This document shows positions 1-11,422 of a stretch of 64,000 nt of DNA, piece by piece. Numbering within the stretch: position 1 is the stretch's first letter; the number at the start of each line of letters is the position of its first letter. A program made the translations under genes and the position numbers. The stretch lies in contig OZ025263.1 in the NCBI GenBank assembly GCA_964019135.1, forward strand, positions 18,639,123 to 18,703,122. The letters are read 5' to 3'. Origin of the DNA: Arenicola marina. Lineage: Eukaryota; Annelida; Polychaeta; Arenicolidae. Under the pieces are notes generated by a model, which had not been told where the DNA came from, did not search any database, and worked only from the letters and a program-made list of their open reading frames with translations.

Positions 1-218
1 CCGGCCATCCACTCCCCCCCCGCCTTCCGGACAGACAATCGATCCACGTCTCGTTACCCGGGTATGTTAGTCACACTCTTGTCCACATGAACAAATGGCC
101 TCATCGATTTTACTTATTAGTGGAGAAGCAAGTGCAACAAACTTCATTGACTGTCACCTGTTTACCCTGCGAGTAATGTGGACCACTTACCAGTAAGATG
201 TTGAAGGCCATTGAATGC

Positions 219-945
219 TTGTTAGTTGTGTGATACCACACGCACATGTTGATACACATGTATGTTAGTTGTGTGATACCACACACACATGTTGATACAC
301 ATGTATGTTAGTTGTGTGATACCACACACACATGTTGATACACATGTATGTTAGTTGTGTGATACCACACACACATGTTGACACACATGTATGTTAGTTG
401 TGTGATACCACACACACATGTTGATACACATGTATGTTAGTTGTGTGATACCACACACACATGTTGATACACATGTATGTTAGTTGTGTGATACCACACA
501 CATGTTGATACACATGTATGTTAGTTGTGTGATACCACACACACATGTTGATACACATGTATGTTAGTTGTGTGATACCACACACACATGTTGATACACA
601 TGTATGTTATTTGTGTGATACCACACACACATGTTGATACACATGTATGTTAGTTGTGTGATACCACACACACATGTTGATACACATGTATGTTAGTTGT
701 GTGATACCACACGCACATGTTGATACACATGTATGTTAGTTGTGTGATACCACACACACATGTTGATACACATGTATGTTAGTTGTGTGATACCACACAC
801 ACATGTTGATACACATGTATGTTAGTTGTGTGATACCACACACACATGTTGATACACATGTATGTTAGTTGTGTGATACCACACACACATGTTGATACAC
901 ATGTATGTTAGTTGTGTGATACCACACATACACATGTATGTTGTA
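219..945. repeat. 43-bp minisatellite, about 17 copies
   Basis: Head-to-tail units containing GTGTGATACCACACACACAT and GTTGATACACATGTATGTTA. Copies are nearly identical, with a T/C change in one unit, a CA loss in another, and a truncated last unit. Confidence 0.95.
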
Positions 946-988
946 CGTGTTATTGTATCGTTGTAAGATGATGTAATGCAAGGACGGG

Positions 989-1442
989 CAGGGGCGGATC
1001 CAGAAAATCTGGATAGGGGGGGGGGTGCGGTTTCAGGGGCGGATCCAGAAAATCTGGATAGGGGGGGCGGTTTCAGGGGCGGATCCAGAAAGTCTGGATA
1101 GGGGGGGGGGTGCGGTTTCAGGGGCGGATCCAGAAAATCTGGATAGGGGGGGGGGGCGGTTTCAGGGGCGGATCCAGAAAATCTGGATAGGTGGGGGGGG
1201 GCGGTTTCAGGGTCGGATCCAGAAAATCTGGATAGGGGAGGGGGGCGGTTTCAGGGGCGGATCCAGAAAATCTGGATAGGGGGGGGGGCGGTTTCAGGGT
1301 CGGATCCAGAAATGCTGGATAGGGGGGGGGGGCGGTTTCGATTTGCATAGGTTAACTGGTGTAAATTTCGGCCCTAAAAACAGGGGGAGGGGCGACCCGG
1401 CTCTGCCCCACCCCCTCTCCTCCCCCCGTGGATGTGTCCCTG
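989..1442 (+). mobile_element. MITE with 5-bp target duplication and tandemly amplified left end (hAT-like)
   Basis: Left end CAGGGGCGGATCCAG at 989-1003; the right end read in reverse is CAGGGACACATCCACG. It is flanked by the direct repeat ACGGG (984-988 and 1443-1447). The left-end segment, with the inner palindrome GGATCCAGAAAATCTGGAT and a G run of variable length, is repeated head to tail about eight times (989-1340). The CAGGG end fits hAT elements, and a 5-bp duplication is known for some hAT groups. No transposase is encoded. Confidence 0.65.
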
Positions 1443-1447
1443 ACGGG

Positions 1448-2089
1448 CGATGCAATCTTGGAACCGATTATCAATTACAGACGTCATTAAGTAACCAATA
1501 TAGATGCTGTATTCGCCATCTCTCAACGTGGGTTATGAAAGATAACATGATAAATAGACAAAATTAGACAAAACAATAATAAGATAACATTGTGTGCACG
1601 GGACTCATCGTGACGTGACATAGTCTCGTATAACGGGAGTCAATAAAACATGCAAGGAATATCGGTGTTTTCGGCCACATTTATGCATGTGTCCAGATGG
1701 GCGTGACCCCGTCACGTGTTGGTTTGCGACTCTGTTTCTACGAATTAGTCTAGTCCTATGACGTCCATGCACACTAAGGCAGTATAGCTGTGGTACGTGC
1801 GGTGTGGCTATGAGCGGAGGTTGTGGAAGCAATGGTTGAAGCTGTGTCTCCTTTAGAAGCCCACGAGTAGTTATTTTTACCGGATTTCCGCCGTCAGCCG
1901 CCATTTTATGGATTGTCTACCCGCTTTGCCCACCCACCCTCCACCTCTCCTTCTCCCATTAATACCCCCCCCCCCCCTCTTAACGAAATTCCTGGAAACG
2001 CTGCTGTTGCGGATTGACGGCAAGACGTGGTAGTTTTCAGCTTTTAGATCAGCGTCACATAATTGCCGCTTTAAGGTTCTCCCTCCTAC
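1448..2089. other. Non-coding, nothing identified
   Basis: AT-rich spacer followed by GC-richer sequence with a C run near 1965. No frame with coding character and no recognisable repeat copy. Confidence 0.5.
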
Positions 2090-2515
2090 CCCCTCCCATA
2101 GGTTATCGGCCGTTCCAACATACCCCCTCCGATTAATCCCCCTCAAGCGTTACCGGCCATTCCAAGACATGCCCTTCGATTGAATGCATTTAAGTTAACA
2201 TTTAACGGCTACTCCAAGATGCCCCCTCCGATTTTCTCTCTCCTCAAGGCATAACGGACATTCCAACGTATCCGATTACCCCCCTCAAGCGCTGACGGCC
2301 GTTTGAAAATACCCCCTCCGATTTGCCCTCTCAAGGTATAACGGTCATTCCAAGATATCCCATCACCCCCCTCAAGCCTTAACAGCTGTTCCAACATGCC
2401 CCCTCTGATTTACTCTCTCCTCAAAGTATAACCTGATAACGGCTGCGCCAAGATACCCCCTCCGATTCACTTCTTGATTAAATATTTAACGGCTATTCCA
2501 AGACACTCTCTCCGA
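2090..2515. repeat. Degenerate tandem array, about 45-60 bp unit
   Basis: Repeated variants of AACGGCCATTCCAAGAT, CCCCCTCCGATT and CTCTCCTCAAG recur about seven times with indels and substitutions. Its divergence contrasts with the near-identical arrays elsewhere in the window, so it is an old array. Confidence 0.75.
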
Positions 2516-2519
2516 GCCC

Positions 2520-3159
2520 TCCCTCGTGGCCTATAGTCTGTACCACGACCTGTAACCACAGCATTATATGCGCTGGGCGCCCGGGCTAGTGACACATGTT
2601 GCTGATATTGATCGGCGCTGGGTAAACATGGCCACCATGAATAACACACTCAAGTCATGAAGTTAGCATCCACCACTCACGTAATGGTGTAAAGCTGTGT
2701 TGAGGGTCTGATTGATCCTACGGCAGCCATATTTCTATACCGTTCCACGTGTGCTATACCAAATATCATGGAAGACAGTTTCTATATATATGCTTTTTCA
2801 TGAATAAATGTATTATATCGCGCTGCAAAAAACAAAATGTGTTCCGACGGAATTCACTATTATTGGATCGTTATATTCGATTTCATGTCGATTTCATGTT
2901 TTCACGAACATACAGATACCGAGTACACAACATTCAACAAGTATTTTACACGTGTTGGGTGCAGAAGGCGTGGCGACGGGTAGGTCTGTATACAGCACCA
3001 CGCATGCAGCACAGTGACTCTTGGGACTATGCCGTATTGGAGGCCTGTAGTCGCGGAGGGAGTCGTGGACGAGCTCAATAATAACACTTCACCTTTGACC
3101 TTCATCTGTAACTTGTTGAAAGCACATACTGGCATCAGATATTTGTTTTCTGTTTACAG
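2520..3159. other. Upstream region of the ASB-like gene
   Basis: No coding signature. It may hold the promoter and a first non-coding exon of the downstream ASB gene, because a 3' splice site ends it. I could not place a transcription start. Confidence 0.35.
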
Positions 3160-3285
3160 GACACCGGTTGCTGGTGAACCTGATACTGCATGGTAGCGCT
3201 AGACTGCTGCGTTAAGCGGTGATCTGACCAAACGCTGAGGTCAAGGTCAAGATCAAGGTCCCACATCAAGGTCAAGATCGTCGCC
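3160..3285 (+). other. Probable 5' UTR segment of the ASB-like gene, with a short uORF
   Basis: A pyrimidine-rich tract followed by TTTACAG ends at 3159, a good 3' splice site. The following 126 bases lead to the ASB start codon. An upstream ATG at 3190 opens a ten-codon frame closed by TGA at 3220-3222, before the main start, so it could lower translation of the main frame. Inferred from sequence only; the upstream donor exon was not identified. Confidence 0.4.
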
Positions 3286-4305
3286 ATGGCGTTGATGGGG
3301 TGCGTGGGGTCCCGGGCCCTGGACACCCTGCTGCAGGCCATGGAGGAGGCGGTGAAGGAGAACTCGGACTCCAGACTGAGCATCCTGCTTAGCGACGGGC
3401 GGGTCGGTGCCCAGGCCATCAACCACCGGCACCTCCTCCACCAGGCCGCCTGGCTGGGTTTCCCCAGGTGCGTCCGGCTCCTTTTGGAGCAAGGCGCCGA
3501 TCCGGACAAATGCCACCGCAAGAACGGCTGCACGCCGCTCCACCTGGCGCACTTCTGCACCATCGAGGAGAGCAATCCGGGTCAGACGATCCGGGAGCTG
3601 TTGGCCGCCGGCGCCAGCGTCAACAACGCCGGAAGCCGGAAGTGCGGCAAGTGTCCCGTGGACCACGCCATCTGGCAGCAGCGTCTGGATTCGGTGGAGG
3701 TGCTCCTGGCGGCCGGCGCGGCCGCGTCCCTAAACTCCGTCCAAATCGCCGTCGACGTGGCCAACCCGCAGATCCTGGAGCTTTTGCTCCTGAACGGCGC
3801 GCAGTGCGGAAAGCTATCCGAGGGCGTCCTCTTCTGGGGCGAGGCCATGCATCGCGTGCTCTACACGCCGCTCAAGTGCCCCAAGGAATGCTACAAACAG
3901 ATGTTCCGCTTGACTGCCCAGGGCACCGTCTGCCGCCCGCTGCGTGGCGTGACGATCGACTCAGACCGGGAGCCTTCCAATAAAAAATCCTCCAACCACC
4001 ACCTGTTGGTGGAGACTGAACTACGGACGCTGGCCAAGCATTACGTCGACCTCACGGTGTATCTGTTCGCCTTCATGGTCCGTAATGGCTTCCACCCGAA
4101 CGAGGCCATTAAGACCTACATCAAGGACCTGACCCCCGTGGAGTGGCTTGACCCCTACCTCGCCTCCCCTCCCACCCTCAGAGACCTCGCCGTGCGCACG
4201 GTTCGTTCCCATGGATACGTCTCCGGAAACATCCTCTACGCCGTAGAGCGACTTCAGCTGCCGACCAGGATGAAACACATGATCCTGATGAACAATCCCT
4301 TGTGA
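3286..4305 (+). CDS. Ankyrin-repeat and SOCS-box (ASB-like) protein
   Basis: A 339-residue uninterrupted frame. ASB proteins use ankyrin repeats to bind substrates and a SOCS box to recruit Elongin B/C and Cullin-5, forming a cytosolic ubiquitin ligase. Seen here: ankyrin-type helices at about residues 45-77 (HLLHQAAWLGF, then VRLLLEQGADPD), 79-112 (CTPLHLAHF, then IRELLAAGASVN), 118-148 and 150-175, a less typical middle part, and a C-terminal SOCS-box-like segment from about residue 294 (TLRDLAVRTV, then LQLPTRMKHMIL). The BC box has Ala where Cys is usual. The start is chosen for its good context (GCCATGG) and because the GC-rich coding character begins there. A likely 3' splice site (TTTACAG) ends at 3159, so a non-coding 5' exon probably lies upstream. 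No AATAAA is seen in the 250 bases after the stop. Family assignment is firm; which ASB paralogue it is cannot be told. Confidence 0.87.
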   Translation: MALMGCVGSRALDTLLQAMEEAVKENSDSRLSILLSDGRVGAQAINHRHLLHQAAWLGFPRCVRLLLEQGADPDKCHRKNGCTPLHLAHFCTIEESNPGQTIRELLAAGASVNNAGSRKCGKCPVDHAIWQQRLDSVEVLLAAGAAASLNSVQIAVDVANPQILELLLLNGAQCGKLSEGVLFWGEAMHRVLYTPLKCPKECYKQMFRLTAQGTVCRPLRGVTIDSDREPSNKKSSNHHLLVETELRTLAKHYVDLTVYLFAFMVRNGFHPNEAIKTYIKDLTPVEWLDPYLASPPTLRDLAVRTVRSHGYVSGNILYAVERLQLPTRMKHMILMNNPL

Positions 4306-4556
4306 CGACCGCCAGTCCGTGTCATTGTCACGTGTCACCCTTGATCTCTTTGGTTATTTGCTGCAATGTAATGCTGTCTTAAAAACTTAGTGGTAACGTC
4401 ATCCCGTGGTCTGCATAGAGGGGTCTAGCCTCTCTCATTTCGTTGGACACAGATCTTATTGGCACAAACAGTATAGAGTTATATGGCTCTATATGGCTAC
4501 CTTGAGCGACTTCATTGATTGCAGGAACATGCGTTTATAGTGACCATATTGCCACA

Positions 4557-5273
4557 GCAGTCAGTTGGTCATAACGGGCACATGCCCAGAGCGACCACCT
4601 GGTCATGCCGGTCACATGTCTAAGGCGACCACCTGGTCATACCTGACACATGTCTAGAGCGACCACCTGGTCATACCGGTCACATGTCTAGAGCGACCAC
4701 CTTGTCATTCCGGTCACATGTCTAGAGCGACCACTTGATCATACCGGTCACATGTCTAGAGCGATCACCTAGTCATACCTGACACATGTCTAGAGCGATC
4801 ACCTGGTCATGCCGGGCACATGTCTAGAGGGACCGCCCGGTCATAACGGTCACATGTCTAGAGCGACCACCCGGTCATACCGGTCACAGGTCTAGAGCGT
4901 TCCCCTGGTCATACAGGTCACATGTCTAGAGCGACTACCTGGTCATACCGGACACATATGGAGAGTGACCACCTGGTCATACCGGTCACATATCTAGAGC
5001 AATCAACTGGTCATACCTGTCACATGTCTACAGCGATCTGGTCATACCGGTCACATGTCTAGAGCGATCTGGTCATACCGGTCACATGTCTAGAGCGACC
5101 ACCTGGTCATACCGGTCACATGCCTAGAGCGACCTGGTCATACCGGTCACATGCCTAGAGCGACCTGGTCATACCGGTCACATGTCTAGAGCGACCACCT
5201 GGTCATAACAGACACATGTCTAGAGCGATCACTTGGTCATACCGGACATATGTCTAGAGGGACCATGTAGTTT
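4557..5273. repeat. 34-bp minisatellite downstream of the ASB-like gene, about 21 copies
   Basis: Unit with CACATGTCTAGAGCGACC followed by ACCTGGTCATACCGGT. Copies vary by 5-15% and some lack the ACCAC segment, giving 28-29 bp units. Confidence 0.9.
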
Positions 5274-5751
5274 TATTCACAAGGTTGTCTGCTATTATGT
5301 TGACGTACCAGCAAACTTTTTCAATAGGCCTTCGACGCGTGGGTGGCATCGGTTTCTATGGAGACTTATACGAGGCGTATGCCAACAGCTGCTATATTAG
5401 TTCATTATGGTCCGGCGATGTCTCATAATTAAATTGAGTTAACTAGCATCTTTGCAGCACCGTCGACGCTCAGTATTAACCTTGAAGCGGCGTAAAGAAT
5501 ATATGGAAATTAACATTTTTTTATGTTAATTAAATGTTTGGGGTATTCTGTTTTTAGAAGGTGTGGCAAGTTTTAGTGAAATTATATAGTCCTTGGCATT
5601 GAAAGCATTTTAATTGGCGCATTTAAACCTTTTTGTTTTTTTCTGCAAGGCTTAAAGCATGTTGTGATGTTATCTTTGATTAATTAGCGTGGGTGATGCT
5701 ATTAGGGTTAATTTAGTACATATGATACAGCATAACCTGTCAAGCAGGCAT
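5274..5751. other. AT-rich spacer, nothing identified
   Basis: Long A/T runs around 5490-5690; no coding signature and no recognised repeat. Confidence 0.5.
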
Positions 5752-5865
5752 CCATGGTGGTTGGTTGTATATTCAGCACGCTTTAACCACTTTTGGTCAT
5801 ATCGCGTCAATGAGAGATGTAAGGGAGAGTGGAGCCATCTCCCCCTGGGTATCTTCAGGGGAGTC
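5752..5865 (-). mobile_element. tRNA-derived SINE, 3' part, reverse orientation
   Basis: On the minus strand it reads GAGATGGCTCCACTCTCCCT, then TGAATATACAACCAACCA. This matches the body and (AACC)n tail of the fuller copy at 43780-44022. The tRNA-like head is missing, which is usual for 5'-truncated SINE insertions. Confidence 0.7.
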
Positions 5866-6584
5866 GGAATATACCTGCGAAGCCCCCTTGTCATAATTTC
5901 CCCAATAGTCTAAGCTCATAACGCCCTCTTGTGTCACAGTTCGACAAAGAAAAGGTGTAACAAAGTATAGTGTAGAGTAAAAGCAGCGGAACTATCTAAC
6001 TGCGCATTACGCTTTATCAATGAACGGTTCCTGATATGATGTATGTATATTTTTTCACGTGGTGAATATTTTGAAAGGCTTTGCGATATATATCTTGGAG
6101 TTTGATGTAAAACTAATTGTTCTGTCTCTATTACTTTAATATTATACTGATTTTCAATATACCTAATGTAGTCTACAATAGGGTAAAATGTTTCATATTT
6201 TGCGTAAACCATACATATCGTTCACTCTTGAGGTCAATCTATTTATCCAAATGTACTGGGCATCGTTACCCAAGTAATTTGTAAATAACGTTTCGAGGTG
6301 TGAATATATGCCGCAGAATTATAATAATGTCGGGCAGGGGAAAGGAATGGGCAGGTGTACAATCGCTTAATTGCATGATGAGTTGCATCAAATAGTTGTG
6401 TCACTATTGGTAGGCCTTCTAGCTGTCATTCTCCGACTGGTATAGCACGAAGCCGGACGAAAGCTACAAATACACACACTGGGCAGAGAAATAGCCTGAC
6501 TGATTGGTCCATCTGGCATGACAGTTACCACGAAATACCAGTTGAGCGAAGCAATTGTTGGCCCTAACATGGAAAACTATTGAT

Positions 6585-6815
6585 TTTGTTATGGTAGGAA
6601 AAATACATGGATATGCCCGTCTTAAGATCAAATGGTCTATTAATGACATCATGGATCATAGGCTGGTAGCAATGGGAAAGGCGTCAACATTGTATACTGA
6701 ATTGTGCTTGATACAAACAGTGTTAGTATTTAATATGTTGTGTAAGTAACCGCGTGGCCAGTTATTTCGAATCAGCAGACTAATTCACTGACTGGTATCT
6801 GTATTTGGCGTGCTA
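6585..6815 (+). repeat. Dispersed repeat family A, copy 1
   Basis: Shares with 18885-18990 plus 19400-19530, 35700-35935 and 40655-40870 the ordered blocks AAGATCAAATGGTC, then a GGCTGGTAGCAA-like block, then TGTATACTG, then AATTCACTGACTGGTATCTG. Copies are diverged and some are broken. Class unknown; no terminal inverted repeats or protein found. Confidence 0.6.
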
Positions 6816-7087
6816 TGGTGTAAGATGTGTTTGAATGAATACCTTTGTTTTCTATGTATCTAACGTAGCGTGGGCCTACTTGCCATGCAGTATATGCCCC
6901 GCCTCGCTAAGCTCACCCAGATGACATAAAATCATATCGCATGAGGAGAAGAGAGGTTTATCGTTCGTGACTTTACTATTGTCTATATGAAAATACTTGT
7001 ATTTTGGTGCCGAACGTATTTTTGTCAATAAAGCTAACTTTGATGCAAGGAACGCGTTGTCTTTATTAATATTGGGAGTCTCGTCCA

Positions 7088-7165
7088 AGCCCGGGGGGGG
7101 GGGGGGGTACTGTTATACGAATCTGGTGGGGGGGGGGGGAGTTCCGGGCATCCAAGACGTGGCTG
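7088..7165. repeat. Poly-G dispersed repeat, copy 1
   Basis: Two G runs flank a segment containing CGAATCTGGTGG and then AGTTCCGGGCATCCA. The same arrangement occurs near 11083-11145, so this is a dispersed repeat rather than a simple G tract. The runs could form G-quadruplexes. Confidence 0.5.
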
Positions 7166-7244
7166 ACATGATGTCATGGCTGTTGGCCACTGGAGGGCCT
7201 TTGGTTATTAAAGTGACTCATATAGCAATATTTCTCATGAGTAA

Positions 7245-8399
7245 AGCCCAGTACACACCTGAAAAGTTTCCGAAACGTTGTGTCCGAAACCTTGTTTCCG
7301 AAACCTTGTTTTCGAAACCTTGTTTCCGAAACCTTGTTTCCGAAACTTTGTGTCCGAAACCGACCCGTTTCTGCGACACAAAGTTTCCGAAACTTTTCTT
7401 TGAGTTGTATTTATCTCTACCTTTCGCCCTCTCTCTGGAGGGAAGTCCACTTACTGGGGGAGGGGGGGGGGGGGCAAGGGGTATTTGCGTTCCTCGGGAT
7501 TGGGCTTTCCATTTCACTGGATTTATGCGACACAAAGTATCAGCATCTTTATGTCACTTCTTTGGCCAATGGACATTATTAGCATCAAATGGCTGACAAT
7601 TGCGGACCACTTGCTGCCTGCGGAGCTGATGTTGTTTTATTGTATATTTTGCGACGAAGGCGGCGGCGACTACATCGTCAAACATGGGTCCGTGAGTGGA
7701 TTCATAATCGTCCTCAGCAAGGCAATCGGCAACCACATAACATTGCGTCTCTGAGTGATGACACGACTTCGCAATTATACGCCATCTTGGAAAAATCGAG
7801 ACTGGCGCAATGAATTATGGGAAATATTTTGGTGTTATCTTGACTTTTTCTATGGAGATAAATACCATATTTCCACGTTATTGGCAAGGCATGTATAAAA
7901 TTAATGAACATATCTAACTTACATTCAGATTACGTAATTTTTCCGTTACATAGATAACACTATTTCATGTTAAAATGTCTACAAAATACGTTGTCATGCG
8001 ATGACTCCATCTTGACATCTCGCAGAGACCAAAATAATACCCAGAATGCATTGCACATGCAGTGGTGCCTCATGGTGGCAAAATTGGAACTACGATTAGC
8101 GAAGTGGTCTAATGGTAGCATGAGTCTGCGTATTAATCTTGTGTTGTCACATGATCCCACTCGCTGCCACGTGACAGTGAGTCGAGTACTCATTGGTTGT
8201 AATACTAATGCCGTGAAAACGTTGTTTCCCAAATTCAAACATGCTAGAACTTCGGTCACAAAGTTTCGGAAACAAAGTTTCGGGAACACCCCGGTACACA
8301 CCAGCGTGTTTCAAAGGAAACAATGTTTCGGAAACAAAGTTTCGGAAACAAAGTTTCGGAAACAAAGTTTCGGAAACTTTTTTAGGTGTGTACTGGGTT
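7245..8399. mobile_element. Non-autonomous DNA transposon with long repetitive TIRs (Harbinger-like by target site)
   Basis: The left end AGCCCAGTACACACCTGAAA and the right end, read in reverse AACCCAGTACACACCTAAAA, are inverted copies flanked by TAA (7242-7244 and 8400-8402). Inside each end is an array of a 15-bp unit like GTTTCCGAAACCTTG: about seven copies on the left (7266-7355), and reverse-oriented copies on the right (8258-8380). The unit core TTTCCGAAA is almost self-complementary. A 3-bp TAA/TTA duplication is characteristic of PIF/Harbinger elements. No transposase is encoded; the 1.1-kb interior has no recognised gene. Confidence 0.75.
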
Positions 8400-8402
8400 T
8401 AA

Positions 8403-9768
8403 CGTTCAAACAGTTTTTAATGTACGTAATAAATAACACGGCATATTGTTAAGCCAAGTGTTTTGGCCAAACTGGTCCATCTGTGGGTAAGTGTTGGTCC
8501 ATATCTTTGGGTCAGGACCCGGTACACCCAACTTGTGACAATGCTTTTCGGGGCCTGCCGATAGGGCAACGCCGAATGCCAAGGAAATATTCATACCGGT
8601 CATGGCTGGTGCATTTATAGGAGCAATGGAACCAGCCTAGTCGGTACAATCAGCCGCCATCTTATCCTGATAGTCCTCGAAGATCGTCAATCCAACACCC
8701 AATTGTTTGAGTCTCATTTGCCAGAGCGTATCTTAAGAAATAGAAAACAAAGGAAGACAATAATATAACCCCGTTGCTACCTGATATGAAGTCGGTCTCT
8801 CCCTGGAACAATGACGATCACATTGCTCGCTGTGATGGCGCGCGGCATGATTATGTACATCTCTTGTATTCAATGTTACCTCTCAGATGGTACTTAATTA
8901 CGACCACAAACCAACACAGCCCGCCAACATGTCGAATCGACATGAATATGAAGGACAACAATCACTTGGTTATGAATGACATCAAATGGCGGTGTTCAAC
9001 ACAACTATCCATCTACATGTATTGATTGTATTGTATTGTGCATTTGTTCCAGCCGATAGTTCTAAGGTTAGATGTATGTAAGTGTCAAGCTGTCATGTTT
9101 GTCTAAGGAGGAATTCGCCCGGATGCGGACGCTTTTTCCAACTGATCCCTTAAATATCATAACGTGCCCGTTAAGAGTCTTGCTTGTGGCGGACGGTTCA
9201 TCGCCTCCTAGCTATCAGCGCCCTCCGGTGAGTGGCATAATCACTCTCTGCTTTCGACTCACTCCGCTAGGGGCTCTGTCTGAGCGGAGGAGCGGAGTTA
9301 CACCTGCCGAGTGGGAGCTCGAAACAGACTTGCTGGAAATTCAGTAGGTGTCCTTTGCACTGATTGAACGTCTTTGAACACTGCGTGTTACGGGTCAGAA
9401 AATCGATTCCCGCATACGTCTGCTATGTAGCTGTGGTTGGTTCGGGCAATGATTAGATTTTTAATATCTACAAACGAAAAAAGTTCCAGAAAGATAATTA
9501 TGTCGGCACTGAATAACATCAACAAACCGGGAATATGGCCGCTTCCAGCACTGCCGCTCCAACCCCCAGCCCCAACCCAAGCTCATGGCCCCTCATACCC
9601 CGTCCCCCGTACAGATACTGGTGACTGGCCCGCTCATACCCCCTCCCCCGTACAGATACTGGTGGCTGGCCCGCCGGCTGCTGCAGGGAGTCCCAACCTT
9701 GAGCGCCCCCCCCCCCGCTCTCCATCTCCCCCCGCATCCTCACGTGCCGGCTGGCTTTGTCAAAGATA
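8403..9768. other. Non-coding spacer
   Basis: The 91-codon frame at 9072-9347 matches no family I recognise and lacks splice context. C-rich sequence occurs at 9560-9730. No repeat copy was recognised. Confidence 0.4.
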
Positions 9769-10008
9769 GGGGTCTGCAAGGGGTAAATGGCGACAGGCGA
9801 CACAGGCATATTGGAAAAATCGACATTCGACATGGAACCGACAAATTCCGACACTGAGGATCGGAAAAAGCGACATCGACACAGATTGTGGCATTTTAGA
9901 AAAGAACGACACTTAACTTTGCCAAAAAGCGAACGTCGTGAAAAAAACGACAATGAGAATTTTAAAAATTCGAAACGGGACACTGGACCCTCCCACCTCC
10001 AGACCCCT
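9769..10008 (+). mobile_element. GGGTCTGG MITE family, copy 1 (240 bp)
   Basis: Starts GGGGTCTGCAAGGGGTAAAT and ends CACCTCCAGACCCCT, an imperfect inverted terminal repeat. The interior is a run of GACATTCGAC-like, GAAAAATCGAC-like motifs shared with copies at 13673-13834, 19023-19152 and 32201-32440. No clear target duplication remains. Non-coding. Confidence 0.7.
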
Positions 10009-11050
10009 GAAGGTGGATTGCCTATATTAAAACCTGACGGAATGGGAAATAGCCCTAATTAGCTGCAAAATCCACGTAAAAAAGTCAGGATACTCTCTAC
10101 GAACTGGACTTCAGCGGTGCGTTATCAGACGTCCATTTGCGTCATAAATATCGGCCACCAGGATCATTATAGCCTTGTATGCATATTCATAAAACGATTT
10201 GAGAGGTTTGCCGATAAATATAGAGACCTAAGACGATTAGTATAGGCGTTATTCGGCGCGATTCGGCTAGTCGTCCAAGCGGAAACGAAATGTAATAAAG
10301 TTGGTGAAGTAGGCCTCTTTTGTGCACACAAAGGTTATAGTGGACCAAGAACCACCTGGGACAACTCTCGGCCATATATCATTGTAAGCTTTAAGCTTTG
10401 GAAAAGAAGAGAGAGGAGGCGTGGGGATGCGTTTGACTGTCACAAGTCCGGACGAGGAAAGTGATTGGCGGGAGGGTGGGGGTAGGGGCGGGATGATATT
10501 TGTGCGCAATGGGTTTTTCTCCCTCCCCTTCCACCCCCCACCCCCCACGGACCCTTGCCTCCAAGCCGGAAGTCCCAAGATCTCGAGATGGATGACGCGG
10601 GTTTTTACTTGCATCTCGTATCTCTCCAATCCAACTTGACCTACTGACCTACTCGTTGACACCTTGCAGGCTCGGTGCTAACACACAAGAGGCACGCAGA
10701 TTTAGGGGTCACCCGCACTGTCAGATGGGCAAAGTGACAGGTTGGCGGTACGATACTTCTGATACCAGTCTCAGGGACCATTTGATATCTATAGGAGTTA
10801 AGAAACACATGTCAAGTTAGCAAAACCCTACCTTGACGCAATGTCGAACTTATGAGCGGGCTTATCGGTAATAAATTATGGCAACGGTATTAACGCCCAG
10901 TAAACTGCATCATATCACGTATAATAGCCGGTCTGGAAAAGCAAAAGCTATAATTATTATAGCTGAAATAATAGTCTAATAATGCATTCACCAATTCCAT
11001 TCATATCAGCATCCCATGAATCCTGAAGTGAGGTTACTTTAGGCTACTGA
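10009..11050. other. Spacer with one shared dispersed block
   Basis: Mostly unique non-coding sequence. The segment 10316-10372 (CTTTTGTGCACACAAAGGTT and following) recurs at 19932-19990, so both are copies of a dispersed repeat of unknown class. Confidence 0.45.
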
Positions 11051-11065
11051 CAGTTAGATTGGTGT

Positions 11066-11385
11066 TTGTCTCCTGGGGCGGTGGGGGGGGGGGGGCACTC
11101 TTGTCAGAATCTGGTGGAGGGGGGGGGGGCTTCCGCGGGTGCCTTGATGCCTGAGAGAACGGACACTTGTGATGAAAAAGACACCCCAATAGAGAGGACA
11201 TCCCTGATGAAAAAGATATAGTGCGGATATTTTAAGCGAGCTGATTTTCACGGTAAAAAGCTCCGACCAAGCAGATTTGGAGGTGAAAAAGCGGGGGGGG
11301 GGCTTTACAGTGGAACCCCCCACACCTAGCAATGTACAATGAACCCCCCCCCCCCCCCCGGGGTTTGTGTGAGCCGGCCCTGCTG
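11066..11385. repeat. Poly-G/poly-C flanked repeat, copy 2
   Basis: Contains the AGAATCTGGTGG plus G-run segment seen at 7088-7165, and ends GAGCCGGCCCTG, which read in reverse (CAGGGCCGGCTC) resembles a hAT-type terminus. No matching left terminus or target duplication was found, so only the repeat call is secure. Confidence 0.4.
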
Positions 11386-11422
11386 TTCCAATGCCTTGAC
11401 ATCGGTATAAATTCTTCACCAT

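Noticed and set aside
1025..1279. Gly-rich frame resembling a structural protein
   Set aside because: It reads through G runs of the amplified MITE end; lengths of the G runs vary between units and shift the frame.
3253..3983. Other-frame and minus-strand open frames over the ASB gene
   Set aside because: Shadows of a GC-rich coding region; no domains, whereas the chosen frame has ankyrin and SOCS features.
7262..7535. Frames with repeated SETLFPK / FRNLV residues
   Set aside because: Translation of the 15-bp unit array in the transposon end; the same repeat is open on both strands.
8095..8170. Possible tRNA gene (TGGTCTAATGG resembles an A box)
   Set aside because: No B box or acceptor-stem pairing follows, and it lies inside the TIR element at 7245-8399.
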